Under the pieces are notes generated by a model. It was not told the origin of the DNA. It made no database searches and saw only the letters and a list, made by a program, of their open reading frames with translations. Below are positions 31,854 to 41,226 of a stretch of DNA of 64,000 bases, one piece after another (within the stretch, counting starts at the first letter, position 1; each line of letters begins with the position of its first letter). The stretch comes from Dysosmobacter segnis (lineage in GTDB: Bacteria > Bacillota > Clostridia > Oscillospirales > Oscillospiraceae). The stretch covers positions 62,001 to 126,000 of the forward strand of contig NZ_JACOQI010000004.1 of NCBI RefSeq assembly GCF_014297285.1, written 5' to 3'. Position numbers and translations under genes: made by a program.

Positions 31854-32180
31854 ATGGCAAACCGTGTTGTCATCACCATCTGCGGAGAGGAATACACCCT
31901 GGTAGCGGACGAGACCTCCGCCTACATGCAGAAGGTAGGAAACTGTGTCAGCGACAAAATGACTGAGGTCATGAACGATGCCAAGGTGGGCCGCACCGAC
32001 GCCGCCGTGCTCACTGCCGTCAACCTAACGGATGAGCTGTTCAAATCTCAGGCTGCCGCCGAGCAGCTTCGGAGCCAGATCAAAGGCTATCTGGACGAGG
32101 CTTCCAAGGCCCAGGCTGAGGTCAGTGAGCTGAAACGGGAGATCTTCCGTCTTCAGCAGCGTCTGGACAACCGCAAGTAA
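31854..32180 (+). CDS. zapA: cell division protein ZapA
   Basis: A 108-residue ZapA, which crosslinks FtsZ filaments at the division ring. The N-terminal globular part (NRVVITICGEEYTLVADETSAYMQKV) and the C-terminal coiled coil (EVSELKREIFRLQQRLDNRK) fit the family. The start at 31854 has AAAAAGGAGG. The stop overlaps the U32 peptidase start by one base (TAATG), so they are coupled. Confidence 0.93.
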   Translation: MANRVVITICGEEYTLVADETSAYMQKVGNCVSDKMTEVMNDAKVGRTDAAVLTAVNLTDELFKSQAAAEQLRSQIKGYLDEASKAQAEVSELKREIFRLQQRLDNRK

Positions 32181-34288
32181 TGGCTCTGGAACTGCTCTCC
32201 CCCGCCGGGTCTCCGGAAGCCCTCCGGGCCGCCGTCCAGAGCGGCTGCGGCGCCGTCTATCTGGGTTGGGGGAATTTCAACGCCCGCCGGAGCGCCAAAA
32301 ATTTTTCTGACGAAGAATTCGCCGATGCCATCCGGTACTGCCATCTCCGGGGCGTCCGGGTCTTTCTGACCCTGAACACCCTGCTGACGGACCGGGAGCT
32401 GCCTCTGGCCTTAGATGCCGCCCGGACGGCCTGCCGTCTCGGGGTGGACTCCGTGCTGGTGCAGGACTGGGGCCTGTTTGCCCTGCTGCGGGAGGCCTTG
32501 CCGGACCTCCCCCTTCACGCCAGCACTCAGATGAGCGTCTTTACCGCCGGCGGCGCCAACGAGGTCTATGGGGACGGCTGCGAGCGAGTGGTCATTGCCC
32601 GGGAGTGCTCCCGGGAGGACACCGCCGCCATCTGCAAGGCCTGTCCCGCCGAGATCGAGATCTTCGGCCATGGTGCTCTCTGCATGTGCTACTCCGGCCA
32701 GTGCGAAATGAGCGCCCTCATTGGCGGACGCAGCGGCAACCGGGGCACCTGCGCCCAGCCCTGCCGCCTGCCCTACGGCTTCAACGGCCCCGCCAAAAAC
32801 ACCTACCCACTCAGTCTGAAGGACAACTGCCTTGCTGACCGCATTTCCGACATGGAGCGAATGGATGTCAGCTGCCTGAAGCTGGAAGGCCGCATGAAGC
32901 GCCCTGAATATGTGGCGGTCATCACGGACATTTACGCCCGTCTGATCCGGGAGGGCCGCAAGCCCACCGCCGCCGAAAAAAAGGATCTGGAGCTGGCCTT
33001 CTCCCGCTCCGGCTTTACAGCGGACTACTGGCAGGGTCGCCACGGCCCCGCCATGTTCGGCACCCGCCCTGAAAACACCCCGGAGCCGAAGGAATTGTTT
33101 GCCGCCGCCCGAGCCAAATACGAAAAGGACGACGCCCGCACCGTTCCCATCCATTTCTCCTGCTCCTGTCAGGCCGGACAGCCGGTTTCCCTGACAGTTT
33201 GGGACGATGACGGCCATGTGGCCGCCGCCGAAGGCCCCATCCCGGAGCCAGCTCAGAACAAGGCACTGACGGCTACCGATCTGGAATTCCGTCTGCAAAA
33301 GACAGGCGGCACCGCCTTCCGCTGTACGGACGGCTCCGCCGATGTAGCAGACGGCCTGTTTCTCTCCGCCGGGGCGGTAAACGCCCTGCGCCGGGATGCT
33401 TTGGCCGCCTTGGAGAACGCCCGTTGTGCCGTTCCGGTCCGCCGGGAACAGGACTTCTCCCCCCTGCCGAATCTGGACTGCACCGCCGATACCCCGGCCC
33501 TGACCGTTTCCGTCACAACCTGGGCGCAGGCGGAAGCGCTGCTGCCCCTGTCCCCCGCCCACATCGACCTCCCCTTGGAGCTGCTGGCGGAGCGGGACGC
33601 GCTGCCGGACTTTGCCGGGGAGTGGTGCGCCATTCTTCCCCGTATCTGGCGGGACCGAAATGAACCCCAGCTCCGGACGTGGCTGGCTCACGCCAAAAAG
33701 CTGGGCGTCACCTCCGCTCTGGCTGGGAATATCGGCCATCTACCCCTTTTGCGGGACGCCGGACTGACTATCCGCGGCGACTTCGGCCTCAACGTGTTCA
33801 ACAGCCGCTCTCTGGACTATCTCCGGCGCAAGGAGCTCTCCTCCGCCTGCCTGTCCTTCGAGCTGCGGTTCCCACAGATGCGGGACATCCAAAAGCTGAT
33901 CCCGGCAGAGGCCATCGTCTACGGCCGACTGCCCCTGATGATCACGGAAAACTGTCTGGTGCAGAATGAAACCGGCTGTCACCTGTCCGAAGCGGGTGAC
34001 GCCGTCCCCCAGCAGGCTCCCTGCCGCAAGCCAAACGATCTTCAGGACCGCACCGGGGCAAAGTTCCCGCTGCTCCCGGCCTACGGCCACCGGACGGAGA
34101 TCCAGAACAGTGCGCCGGTGTGGCTGGCGGACAAGCCCGAGTGGAAGCACTGTGGCCTGACCTATGCCCGCCTGCGGTTCACCACGGAAGCACCTGCGGA
34201 ATGTGCGGACATTTTCCGGGCCTACCAGACCGGTGCCCCCGCCTCCGGCCCCTTCACCCGGGGACTCTACTACCGCGGTGTGGATTGA
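32180..34288 (+). CDS. U32 family peptidase-like protein (with DUF3656-type region)
   Basis: A 702-residue protein of the U32 family. The N-terminal barrel starts ELLSPAGSPEALRAAVQSG. The hallmark segment EIFGHGALCMCYSGQCEMSA with GNRGTCAQPCRLPY holds the cysteines thought to bind an iron-sulfur cluster in RlhA/TrhP, enzymes for 5-hydroxycytidine or 5-hydroxyuridine in RNA. The C-terminal half resembles DUF3656 and a second U32-like part. A role in RNA hydroxylation is therefore at least as likely as proteolysis. It is coupled to zapA. Confidence 0.9.
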   Translation: MALELLSPAGSPEALRAAVQSGCGAVYLGWGNFNARRSAKNFSDEEFADAIRYCHLRGVRVFLTLNTLLTDRELPLALDAARTACRLGVDSVLVQDWGLFALLREALPDLPLHASTQMSVFTAGGANEVYGDGCERVVIARECSREDTAAICKACPAEIEIFGHGALCMCYSGQCEMSALIGGRSGNRGTCAQPCRLPYGFNGPAKNTYPLSLKDNCLADRISDMERMDVSCLKLEGRMKRPEYVAVITDIYARLIREGRKPTAAEKKDLELAFSRSGFTADYWQGRHGPAMFGTRPENTPEPKELFAAARAKYEKDDARTVPIHFSCSCQAGQPVSLTVWDDDGHVAAAEGPIPEPAQNKALTATDLEFRLQKTGGTAFRCTDGSADVADGLFLSAGAVNALRRDALAALENARCAVPVRREQDFSPLPNLDCTADTPALTVSVTTWAQAEALLPLSPAHIDLPLELLAERDALPDFAGEWCAILPRIWRDRNEPQLRTWLAHAKKLGVTSALAGNIGHLPLLRDAGLTIRGDFGLNVFNSRSLDYLRRKELSSACLSFELRFPQMRDIQKLIPAEAIVYGRLPLMITENCLVQNETGCHLSEAGDAVPQQAPCRKPNDLQDRTGAKFPLLPAYGHRTEIQNSAPVWLADKPEWKHCGLTYARLRFTTEAPAECADIFRAYQTGAPASGPFTRGLYYRGVD

Positions 34289-34397
34289 CCCGACGGCAGA
34301 ATCTCACCGGAATCCCCCGCTTTTTCAGGCGATTTTCAGTTCTATTTGTATAATATATACTTTATAATACTATTTGTTTTCGATTTTGGAGTTTTAC

Positions 34398-34829
34398 ATG
34401 GAAGAAATCAAGGTAAAATATTTTGTGGACGGCATCGACGAGCTATGCTATGTGGCAGGCAAATCCGACTGGATCGACCTCCACGCCGCCGAGGATGTGG
34501 ATATGAAGGCCGGAGAATTCCGCCTGATCCCCTTGGGTGTCGCCATCGAACTGCCGGAGGGTTACGAGGCCCATGTGGTGCCCCGCAGTTCCACCTTTAA
34601 GAACTACGGTCTGCTGCAAGCCAACTCTATGGGCGTGGTGGACTATACCTACCGGGGGGACAACGACCAGTGGCACGTCCCCATGTACGCCACCCGGGAT
34701 GTCCACATCGACAAGAACACCCGCATTTCCCAGTTCCGTATTATGAAGAACCAGCCTCCTCTCGTCTTTACCCGTGTGGAGCACCTCACCGGTCCCGACC
34801 GGGGCGGCTTCGGCTCCACCGGCAAGTAA
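34398..34829 (+). CDS. dut: dUTPase-family nucleotidohydrolase
   Basis: A 143-residue trimeric dUTPase-like protein. Motif 1 (AEDVDMKAGEFRLIPLGV), motif 2 (PRSST), motif 3 (GVVDYTYRGDNDQW) with the catalytic aspartate, and motif 5 (RGGFGSTGK) at the C-terminus are seen. dUTPases keep uracil out of DNA. The start at 34398 is preceded by TTTTGGAGT. PRSST in place of the usual PRSG is a mild deviation. It is followed 11 bases later by maf. Confidence 0.85.
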   Translation: MEEIKVKYFVDGIDELCYVAGKSDWIDLHAAEDVDMKAGEFRLIPLGVAIELPEGYEAHVVPRSSTFKNYGLLQANSMGVVDYTYRGDNDQWHVPMYATRDVHIDKNTRISQFRIMKNQPPLVFTRVEHLTGPDRGGFGSTGK

Positions 34830-34840
34830 GGAGGGCCGCC

Positions 34841-35416
34841 ATGTCTCGCATCGTTTTGGCCTCCGGGTCCCCCCGGCGGCAGGAATTGTTGAACCGCATC
34901 GGCATCACGGATTTTGACATCCGGGTGCCCCAGACGGACGAGCACTACCCGGCGGGTCTCACCCCCGCGCAGATCGTGGAATACATCTCCCGGGAAAAGG
35001 CGGATGCCGCCGCCAAGCTCTGCACCCCGGAGGAGATCGTCATCACCGCCGACACCATGGTGTTTCTGGATGACCAGCGTCTGGGCAAGCCCCAGGATGA
35101 GGCCGACGCGCTGCGGATGCTCACCGCGCTGCAGGGCCGCCGCCACACTGTCTGCACCGGCGTCACCGTCCGTCAGGGAGACCGTGTACTCACGGAAAGC
35201 GAAGCCACCGGCGTGGTGTTCCGCCCCGCTGAGGAATCCGAGCTGCGGGCCTATATTGCCACCGGCGAGCCTATGGACAAAGCCGGGTCCTACGGTGTTC
35301 AGGGCAAGGGCGCGTTGCTGGTAGAGCGTCTGGAGGGCGACTTCTTCAACGTCATGGGCCTGCCTGTCCTGCGTCTGAGCCGGATGCTGGCTCAGTTTGG
35401 CATTAAGTTATTGTAA
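34841..35416 (+). CDS. maf: Maf-like nucleotide pyrophosphatase
   Basis: A 191-residue Maf protein that hydrolyses non-canonical or modified nucleoside triphosphates (in many cases dTTP/UTP). SGSPRRQELL, DTMVFLDD and GKPQDEADALRML are the conserved blocks. The start at 34841 has AAGGAGGG. In Bacillus and clostridia maf precedes radC-mreB-mreCD; here mreC follows directly and radC and mreB are absent. Confidence 0.94.
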   Translation: MSRIVLASGSPRRQELLNRIGITDFDIRVPQTDEHYPAGLTPAQIVEYISREKADAAAKLCTPEEIVITADTMVFLDDQRLGKPQDEADALRMLTALQGRRHTVCTGVTVRQGDRVLTESEATGVVFRPAEESELRAYIATGEPMDKAGSYGVQGKGALLVERLEGDFFNVMGLPVLRLSRMLAQFGIKLL

Positions 35417-35452
35417 TCGATTGCGTTTTAACTTTTTAGAAGGAGAACTTCC

Positions 35453-36295
35453 TTGAAGGATTTTCTGAAGAATCACGGATTATGGATCCTCTTCGCCGGG
35501 GCGGTGATCGCCGTGGCGCTGGCTCTGCTGTCCTATTTCAGCACCAACGCCTCCCCGCTGGTGGATCTGGCCAACACCATTACCAGTCCTTTTCGGGCAG
35601 TCTGCACCTCCGTATCCGGCTGGTTCACCGACAAGCAGAATTACTATGAGGACGTCACCGCCCTGAAAGCGGAAAATGAGGCCCTGAAAAAGCAGATCGC
35701 GGAAATGGAGGCCACCGTCCGTCAAGGCGAGGCCGCCAGTCAGGAAAATGTATTTCTCCGGGACCTGCTGGACCTGCGTCAGCAGCGCCGGGACCTCAGC
35801 GACTTCGAGACCGCCACCGTCACGGAGCGGGGTGTCACCAACTGGACCGCCTCCCTGACGCTGAACAAGGGCACGGCCCACGGCGTGGAGATCGGTGACT
35901 GCGTTATCGACGGAAACGCCAGTCTGGTGGGCCGCATCAGCGAGGTGGGCTACAATTGGTCCACGGTTTTGACCGTGATCGACACTGACACCTCCTTGGG
36001 CGCCCGTGTCTACCGGACCAAGGACATCGGCATTGCCGGCGGCGATTTCGCCCTGATGGGTGACGGCAAGCTGAAGCTGGATTCCCTCCCCGCCTCCTGC
36101 CAGCTGTTGGAGGGCGACCTGGTAGTTACCTCCGGTCTGGGCGGCTATCTGCCCCCGGATCTGGTCATTGGCTCTGTCTCCGAGCTTCGGGCCGACGATT
36201 CCGACACCTCTAATTATGCCATCCTCACCCCCGCTGCGGACCTGAACGGTCTCACGGAGGTGTGCATCATCAAATCCTTTGAGATCGTAAGCTGA
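35453..36295 (+). CDS. mreC: rod shape-determining protein MreC
   Basis: A 280-residue single-pass protein that links the cytoplasmic MreB/MreD complex to wall synthesis. It has a short cytoplasmic start, a membrane helix (LWILFAGAVIAVALALLSYF), a coiled coil (TALKAENEALKKQIAEMEAT) and a two-domain beta-barrel periplasm-side part (EVGYNWSTVLTVIDTDTSLGARV). The start is TTG at 35453 behind AGAAGGAGAACTT. It lies between maf and mreD. Confidence 0.94.
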   Translation: MKDFLKNHGLWILFAGAVIAVALALLSYFSTNASPLVDLANTITSPFRAVCTSVSGWFTDKQNYYEDVTALKAENEALKKQIAEMEATVRQGEAASQENVFLRDLLDLRQQRRDLSDFETATVTERGVTNWTASLTLNKGTAHGVEIGDCVIDGNASLVGRISEVGYNWSTVLTVIDTDTSLGARVYRTKDIGIAGGDFALMGDGKLKLDSLPASCQLLEGDLVVTSGLGGYLPPDLVIGSVSELRADDSDTSNYAILTPAADLNGLTEVCIIKSFEIVS

Positions 36296-36338
36296 CCGCT
36301 TACCGTTCATTCACCATTACAGAAGGGAGGGATTCCCC

Positions 36339-36851
36339 TTGCTGGCCCGCAGCGCCACGATTTTCAAATGGACTCTGTATACTTTGGCCGGGCTGGTCTG
36401 GGCCGTTGTTCAGGCCGCTTTTCTCCAGCGTGTGACCATCTGGGGCGTTATCCCCTTTCTCTATCCCCTGATTGCCGCCCTCCCCGCCACCTTTGAGGGT
36501 CCCGCCGCCGGCACGGTCTACGCCCTTGCCTGTGGCGTTTTCTGCGACCTGCTGCTCCCCTCCCCCATTCCCTGCTTTTATACCCTGATCCTCCCCCTTG
36601 TGGGCCTCGCCGCCGGACTGCTGTCCCAGAGTCTGATCCCAGCTGGGTATCTCTGCTCTGCCGCCGCGGCTCTGCCCGCCTATCTGCTGACAGGCATCTT
36701 CCACTGCATCGTCCTTTGGGCTCAGGGCCATCCCGCATGGGGTGCGGCCATGTCCGTCACCCTGCGGGAGCTGTGCGCCTCCCTGCTGTGGAGCCTGCCT
36801 ATGACCTGGCTGTTCCGCCGGGTCTATCTCCGCGTTCATGTTGACGATTAA
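36339..36851 (+). CDS. mreD: rod shape-determining protein MreD
   Basis: A 170-residue polytopic membrane protein with five or six hydrophobic helices, the MreD pattern, with little conserved sequence. The start is TTG at 36339 behind GAAGGGAGGG. It follows mreC by 43 bases and precedes the PBP2 gene by 21 bases, the standard order. Confidence 0.88.
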   Translation: MLARSATIFKWTLYTLAGLVWAVVQAAFLQRVTIWGVIPFLYPLIAALPATFEGPAAGTVYALACGVFCDLLLPSPIPCFYTLILPLVGLAAGLLSQSLIPAGYLCSAAAALPAYLLTGIFHCIVLWAQGHPAWGAAMSVTLRELCASLLWSLPMTWLFRRVYLRVHVDD

Positions 36852-36872
36852 GGACTTTCCACGGAGGTAATC

Positions 36873-39035
36873 ATGAACCAACGCCCCTCCCAACTCACCA
36901 GATTCCGCGTCATGGCCGCCATGGCGCTGGTAGTGCTGGCCATTTATCTGGTGGTCCTTTTCAATACCCAGGTTGTTCACCACGAGGAATATCTGGCCAA
37001 ATCCATTCAGACCATCACCCGCATGGAAAATGTGGAGGCCTCCCGGGGCATCATCACCGACCGCTCCGGCCGGACCCTTGTGACCAACCAATCCACTTAC
37101 AGCCTGACCTTTGACGCCTCTCTTTTGAAGCCCGGTGAAAACCAGAATGACGCCATCCTCCGTCTGGTCACCCTCTGCCGGGATCAAGGGGTCGCTTGGG
37201 AGGATAACCTCCCCCTCTCCCTGGACGGCGTGGCCCATTTCACCGTAGATACCCTTACCGACACGCAGAAGAGCCGCTTTTTCTCCTACCTTCGGGACCT
37301 GAAGCCCACCCGGGAGCTGCTGGCCGCCTATGTCCGCCAGCACCCGGAGCTGCTGAAGGCCCCCAAGGAGGGTGAAACTGCTCTGGACCCGGCCACCGCC
37401 AAGGATACGGAGCTTTTGAAGCAGACCAACAGCGCCGCGCTGACCAATTCCCTACTGCTGAACGCTGGCGTCACGCCCGCCAAGCTATTCGACTGGATGT
37501 GGGAGGATATGAAGCTCTCCGACGATTATTCCGACAGCGACGCCCGCCTGATCTTGGGCGTCCGGTACGAATTGAAGCTGCGGAAGCTGGGCGCCAACAA
37601 CAACGCCTACGTTCTGGCGCAGAATGTAGACGTGGCTTTCTGCTCCCTCATCAGCGACGGCCAGTTTCAGGGGGCCAAGATCATCCGCTCCTCCGCCCGG
37701 CAGTACGCCACCACCTACGCTGCCCATATTTTAGGCACCGTGGGCCGTATCCCCGACTATACCGATGAATGGGAAGATCGGGGCTATCTAATGGATGACA
37801 CCATCGGCCTCTCTGGTGCAGAAGCCGCCTTTGAGGACTACCTCCGGGGTACGGACGGCAAGCGGATGATCTCCGTCAACAGCGACGGAAAGATCACCGG
37901 TGAATATTATAGTGTAGAGCCCCGCTCCGGCTATACCGTGGAGCTGACAGTGGATCTCAAGCTCCAGCAGGCGGTGGAGGACACTTTGGCCGCTAAAGTA
38001 GCCCAGTTGAACCAAAAAGACCATCTGGACAGCCGGGGTGCCGCCGCCGCTGTGGTCAAAGTCGGTACAGGCGAAATTCTGGCACTGGCCTCCTGCCCTT
38101 CCTATGACCTCTCCACCTGGCGGAAGGACTTTGCGGAGCTGCGGGACGATCCCGCCAAGCCCCTGACCAACCGCGCCACCAACAGCCCCTACGCCCCCGG
38201 CTCCACCTTAAAGCCCGCTACCGCTGTGGCGGCACTGGAATCCGGTGTCACCACCACCACCGAGACCATTTTTGACCCCGGCTACTGGAAATACCCCAGT
38301 GCCACTTGGGAAAACAACACGAATTGCTGGAAGCGCAGCGGACACGGCAAAATGAACGTCACCAGCGCCATCACCAATTCCTGCAACACCTATTTCATGG
38401 AAATGGGCTACCGCATGGGACTGGACACACTGAACGAATACTATTCCGCTCTGGGCCTCGGCGAGCCCACCGGCATTGAGGTCGGTGAAAGCACAGGCCG
38501 GCAGGCCGTCAACGAAAGCGGCCAGGATCAGGCCCCGTGGGCAGCTTTCGGCCAGGCCAATCAGGAATATACCCCGTTGCAGCTTGCCAACTACATTGCT
38601 ACTCTTGTCTCTGGTGGCAAGCATTACCCCGCCCATTTGTTGAAAACCGTCAAGTCCTACGATAACTCTGAGATCATCGCCACCGGCGACACAGAACCCC
38701 TCAACACCCTGAACATCAGCGATTCCACCCTGCAAGCTGTGAAAAAAGGTATGCTGGGCTACACCACCAACGGCGGCTCCGTGGCCGGTCCCTTCCAGAA
38801 CTGCGTGGTCTCCGCCGGTGCGAAAACCGGTACCGCCCAGATCGGCGGCTCCATGAAAAACGGCGTGTTCGTAGCCTTCGCACCCTATGACGAGCCGGAG
38901 ATCGCCGTAGCTTTGGTATTGGAAAAGGCTGACGCCGGCGCGGTTCTGGCCACCACCGCTGTGGACATTATCAACGCTTACTTTGACCGGGAGGACACTG
39001 CGTCCATTCTCCCGGAAAATCAACTGATTCCTTGA
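36873..39035 (+). CDS. penicillin-binding protein 2 (class B transpeptidase)
   Basis: A 720-residue class B PBP that crosslinks peptidoglycan during elongation. One N-terminal membrane helix (AAMALVVLAIYLVVLFNTQVV), a pedestal/dimerisation domain (RGIITDRSGRTL), and the transpeptidase domain with Ser444 in STLK, S503-C-N505, and K651-T-G. Other PBP2s have a SxN centre as here. It completes the mreC-mreD-pbp2 elongasome cluster; rodA is not in the window. Confidence 0.94.
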   Translation: MNQRPSQLTRFRVMAAMALVVLAIYLVVLFNTQVVHHEEYLAKSIQTITRMENVEASRGIITDRSGRTLVTNQSTYSLTFDASLLKPGENQNDAILRLVTLCRDQGVAWEDNLPLSLDGVAHFTVDTLTDTQKSRFFSYLRDLKPTRELLAAYVRQHPELLKAPKEGETALDPATAKDTELLKQTNSAALTNSLLLNAGVTPAKLFDWMWEDMKLSDDYSDSDARLILGVRYELKLRKLGANNNAYVLAQNVDVAFCSLISDGQFQGAKIIRSSARQYATTYAAHILGTVGRIPDYTDEWEDRGYLMDDTIGLSGAEAAFEDYLRGTDGKRMISVNSDGKITGEYYSVEPRSGYTVELTVDLKLQQAVEDTLAAKVAQLNQKDHLDSRGAAAAVVKVGTGEILALASCPSYDLSTWRKDFAELRDDPAKPLTNRATNSPYAPGSTLKPATAVAALESGVTTTTETIFDPGYWKYPSATWENNTNCWKRSGHGKMNVTSAITNSCNTYFMEMGYRMGLDTLNEYYSALGLGEPTGIEVGESTGRQAVNESGQDQAPWAAFGQANQEYTPLQLANYIATLVSGGKHYPAHLLKTVKSYDNSEIIATGDTEPLNTLNISDSTLQAVKKGMLGYTTNGGSVAGPFQNCVVSAGAKTGTAQIGGSMKNGVFVAFAPYDEPEIAVALVLEKADAGAVLATTAVDIINAYFDREDTASILPENQLIP

Positions 39036-39051
39036 TTCGGAGGTCTCTCCC

Positions 39052-40932
39052 ATGCGTGATCCCTTTGTGTTCGACTCCCGCAGTGAGTTCTGCAAAAAGC
39101 CCTACGGTGCCGTCCCCTGCGGCAGCGATGTTGTGTTTCATGTCCGTCCCCTCACCCGGGATGGCTATTCCCGCTGTGTCCTGGTGGCGCGGCGGGAATT
39201 TTCCGGTGAAGAGATCCAGATGGAGCTTCTGCCGGAGGCTGTGGACGGTGAGCGTACCCGCTTCACCGGCGTCCTCACCGCCCCCTCAGAACCGGAGCTG
39301 CTCTGGTATCATTTCCGCCTGATCCGCTCCGATGGCTCCACGGCCCTGTTGGATCAATCCGGCTGGCAGGAGACCGGGGAGATCCAAAGCTGGCAGCTCA
39401 CCGTCTACGAGAAAACGGCCACCCCTCTGTGGTTTGGCGGCGGTGTGGTCTATCAGATCTTCCCGGACCGCTTCTGCCGTCTTTCCCTCCCGGACCCCAC
39501 CGGTCTGGTGGGAAACCGTTGGGTCCATGAGAATTGGAACGACCAGCCCGTTTGGGCGCCGGACCCAGACGGCGAGGTACGAAACCGGGACTTTTTCGGC
39601 GGCTCTCTCAATGGTATCACCGCCAAGCTGGATGATCTGGCCGCTCTGGGCGTCACCGTGCTGTACCTGAATCCTATTTTTGAATCCGCCTCCAACCACC
39701 GCTACAACACAGCCGACTACCTTCACATCGACCCCATGCTGGGCACTGAGGAGGACTTTCGCCGCCTTTGCCGGGAGGCCAAGGAGCGAGGCATCCGGAT
39801 GATTTTAGATGGTGTATTCAACCACACCGGCTCTCAAAGCCGCTACTTCAACGCCGACGGCTTCTATCCCGGCGTAGGCGCGGCCCAAAGCACCGATTCC
39901 CCTTATTTCAACTGGTTTTCCTTCCATCCCTGGCCTACGGATTATGACGCCTGGTGGGGGATCATGACGCTGCCTGCTGTTCAGGAGAACGAGCCGGACT
40001 ACCGGGACTTCATCATCCGGGGACAGGACTCCGTGGTGCGTCACTGGCTCCGGGCCGGGGCTTCTGGTTGGCGGCTGGACGTAGCCGATGAGCTGCCGGA
40101 TGACTTTATTGCCGAAATTCGTACTGCTATGGAGGAAACCGCCCCGGACAGCTTCCTTTTGGGCGAGGTCTGGGAGGACGCCACCACCAAGGTGGCCTAT
40201 TCCCAGCGACGGCGCTATCTGCTTGGCCACGAGCTGCACGGCGTGATGAACTACCCCTTCCGCACGGCTCTCATCGCCTACCTGCGAGGCGGGAATGCCG
40301 ACGATTTCCGGGAAACACTGGAAGCCCTCCGGGAAAACTACCCGCCGGAGGCATTCCTCTCCATGATGAACTTCCTTGGCACCCACGATACCCCTCGCAT
40401 CCTTACCGTTTTAGGCGCAGACAACGTACCGGACAGCAAGGCAGACCGGGCAGCGTACCGCCTCTCCCCCACCCAGCGTCAGATCGGTTTGGAGCGGCTG
40501 CGGCTGGCGGCACTGATTCTCTTTACCTTCCCCGGCGCGCCCACCGTCTATTACGGAGATGAAGCTGCTATGGAGGGTTGGGAAGATCCCTTTAACCGGG
40601 CCGGCTATCCTTGGGAGCAGGAAGATACTGATCTCAAAGCGCACTTTGCGGAACTGGCCCGGTTCCGGCGCTCCTTCCCGGCACTGCAAGCCGGCGTTCT
40701 TCATTGGATCTGGACCTCCGGTCCCCTGCTGATCTTTGCCCGGGAGCTGGATGGCCAGCTTCTGACCACTGTGGTCAATGCCGCTGATGTGTCTCAGGCC
40801 TTGTCGCTGCCCTGGCCCGCACCGCCTGCCCGGGATCTGCTTACCGGGCAGTGCTTCACGCCGGTTGACAATGCAATCCCCTTGACACTGCCGCCCCGCA
40901 GCGGACTGCTGCTGCAAACCGATCTGCCGTGA
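39052..40932 (+). CDS. GH13 alpha-glucosidase/neopullulanase-like amylase
   Basis: A 626-residue cytoplasmic glycoside hydrolase family 13 enzyme. An N-terminal beta domain (about 1-130) precedes the catalytic barrel: region I DGVFNHTG, region II GWRLDVADEL with the nucleophile Asp343, region III LLGEVWED with the acid/base Glu372, and region IV NFLGTHDTPR with Asp446. No signal peptide, so it acts on imported maltodextrins or glycogen-like stores. The size and N-terminal domain fit the cyclomaltodextrinase/neopullulanase group. It follows the PBP2 gene by 16 bases, an uncommon neighbour. Confidence 0.93.
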   Translation: MRDPFVFDSRSEFCKKPYGAVPCGSDVVFHVRPLTRDGYSRCVLVARREFSGEEIQMELLPEAVDGERTRFTGVLTAPSEPELLWYHFRLIRSDGSTALLDQSGWQETGEIQSWQLTVYEKTATPLWFGGGVVYQIFPDRFCRLSLPDPTGLVGNRWVHENWNDQPVWAPDPDGEVRNRDFFGGSLNGITAKLDDLAALGVTVLYLNPIFESASNHRYNTADYLHIDPMLGTEEDFRRLCREAKERGIRMILDGVFNHTGSQSRYFNADGFYPGVGAAQSTDSPYFNWFSFHPWPTDYDAWWGIMTLPAVQENEPDYRDFIIRGQDSVVRHWLRAGASGWRLDVADELPDDFIAEIRTAMEETAPDSFLLGEVWEDATTKVAYSQRRRYLLGHELHGVMNYPFRTALIAYLRGGNADDFRETLEALRENYPPEAFLSMMNFLGTHDTPRILTVLGADNVPDSKADRAAYRLSPTQRQIGLERLRLAALILFTFPGAPTVYYGDEAAMEGWEDPFNRAGYPWEQEDTDLKAHFAELARFRRSFPALQAGVLHWIWTSGPLLIFARELDGQLLTTVVNAADVSQALSLPWPAPPARDLLTGQCFTPVDNAIPLTLPPRSGLLLQTDLP

Positions 40933-40953
40933 AGCACTCTCGCTTCCGCTTCA

Positions 40954-40969
40954 TGTTTCACGTGAAACA
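40954..40969. promoter_or_regulatory. parS centromere site 1
   Basis: TGTTTCACGTGAAACA is a perfect 16-base parS palindrome, the binding and CTP-clamp loading site for ParB/Spo0J. It lies 273 bases before parA. Confidence 0.97.
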
Positions 40970-40970
40970 A

Positions 40971-41002
40971 CTCCGCTGACTTTTGTCAGCGGAGTTTCCT
41001 TT
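40971..41002 (+). terminator. terminator after the GH13 gene
   Basis: CTCCGCTGAC and GTCAGCGGAG arms around TTTT, followed by TTTCCTTT, between the two parS sites. Confidence 0.75.
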
Positions 41003-41021
41003 ACAGCCGCCGCCAACAAAA

Positions 41022-41037
41022 TGTTTCACGTGAAACC
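41022..41037. promoter_or_regulatory. parS centromere site 2
   Basis: TGTTTCACGTGAAACC matches parS at 15 of 16 positions. It lies 52 bases from site 1 and upstream of the parA promoter. Confidence 0.93.
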
Positions 41038-41110
41038 AGTAGAATTTGAATTTTCAAAAAACTGTTTTTATAAAAAATACTGCAAAACCGCATTTTTTTA
41101 CAGGAACGCC

Positions 41111-41139
41111 TTGAAACACCGCAGGCTCCTTGTTATAAT
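41111..41139 (+). promoter_or_regulatory. promoter of parA-parB
   Basis: TTGAAA (41111-41116) and TATAAT (41134-41139), spacer 17 bases. ParB spreading from the nearby parS sites could affect it. Confidence 0.75.
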
Positions 41140-41226
41140 ACTATTTGCTGAGTCATTGCACCGCAATGCTCCATGGCACTTATGCCGTGCATCAAACAGG
41201 GCTGTGGCCCGGAAAGCAGGTGGCCT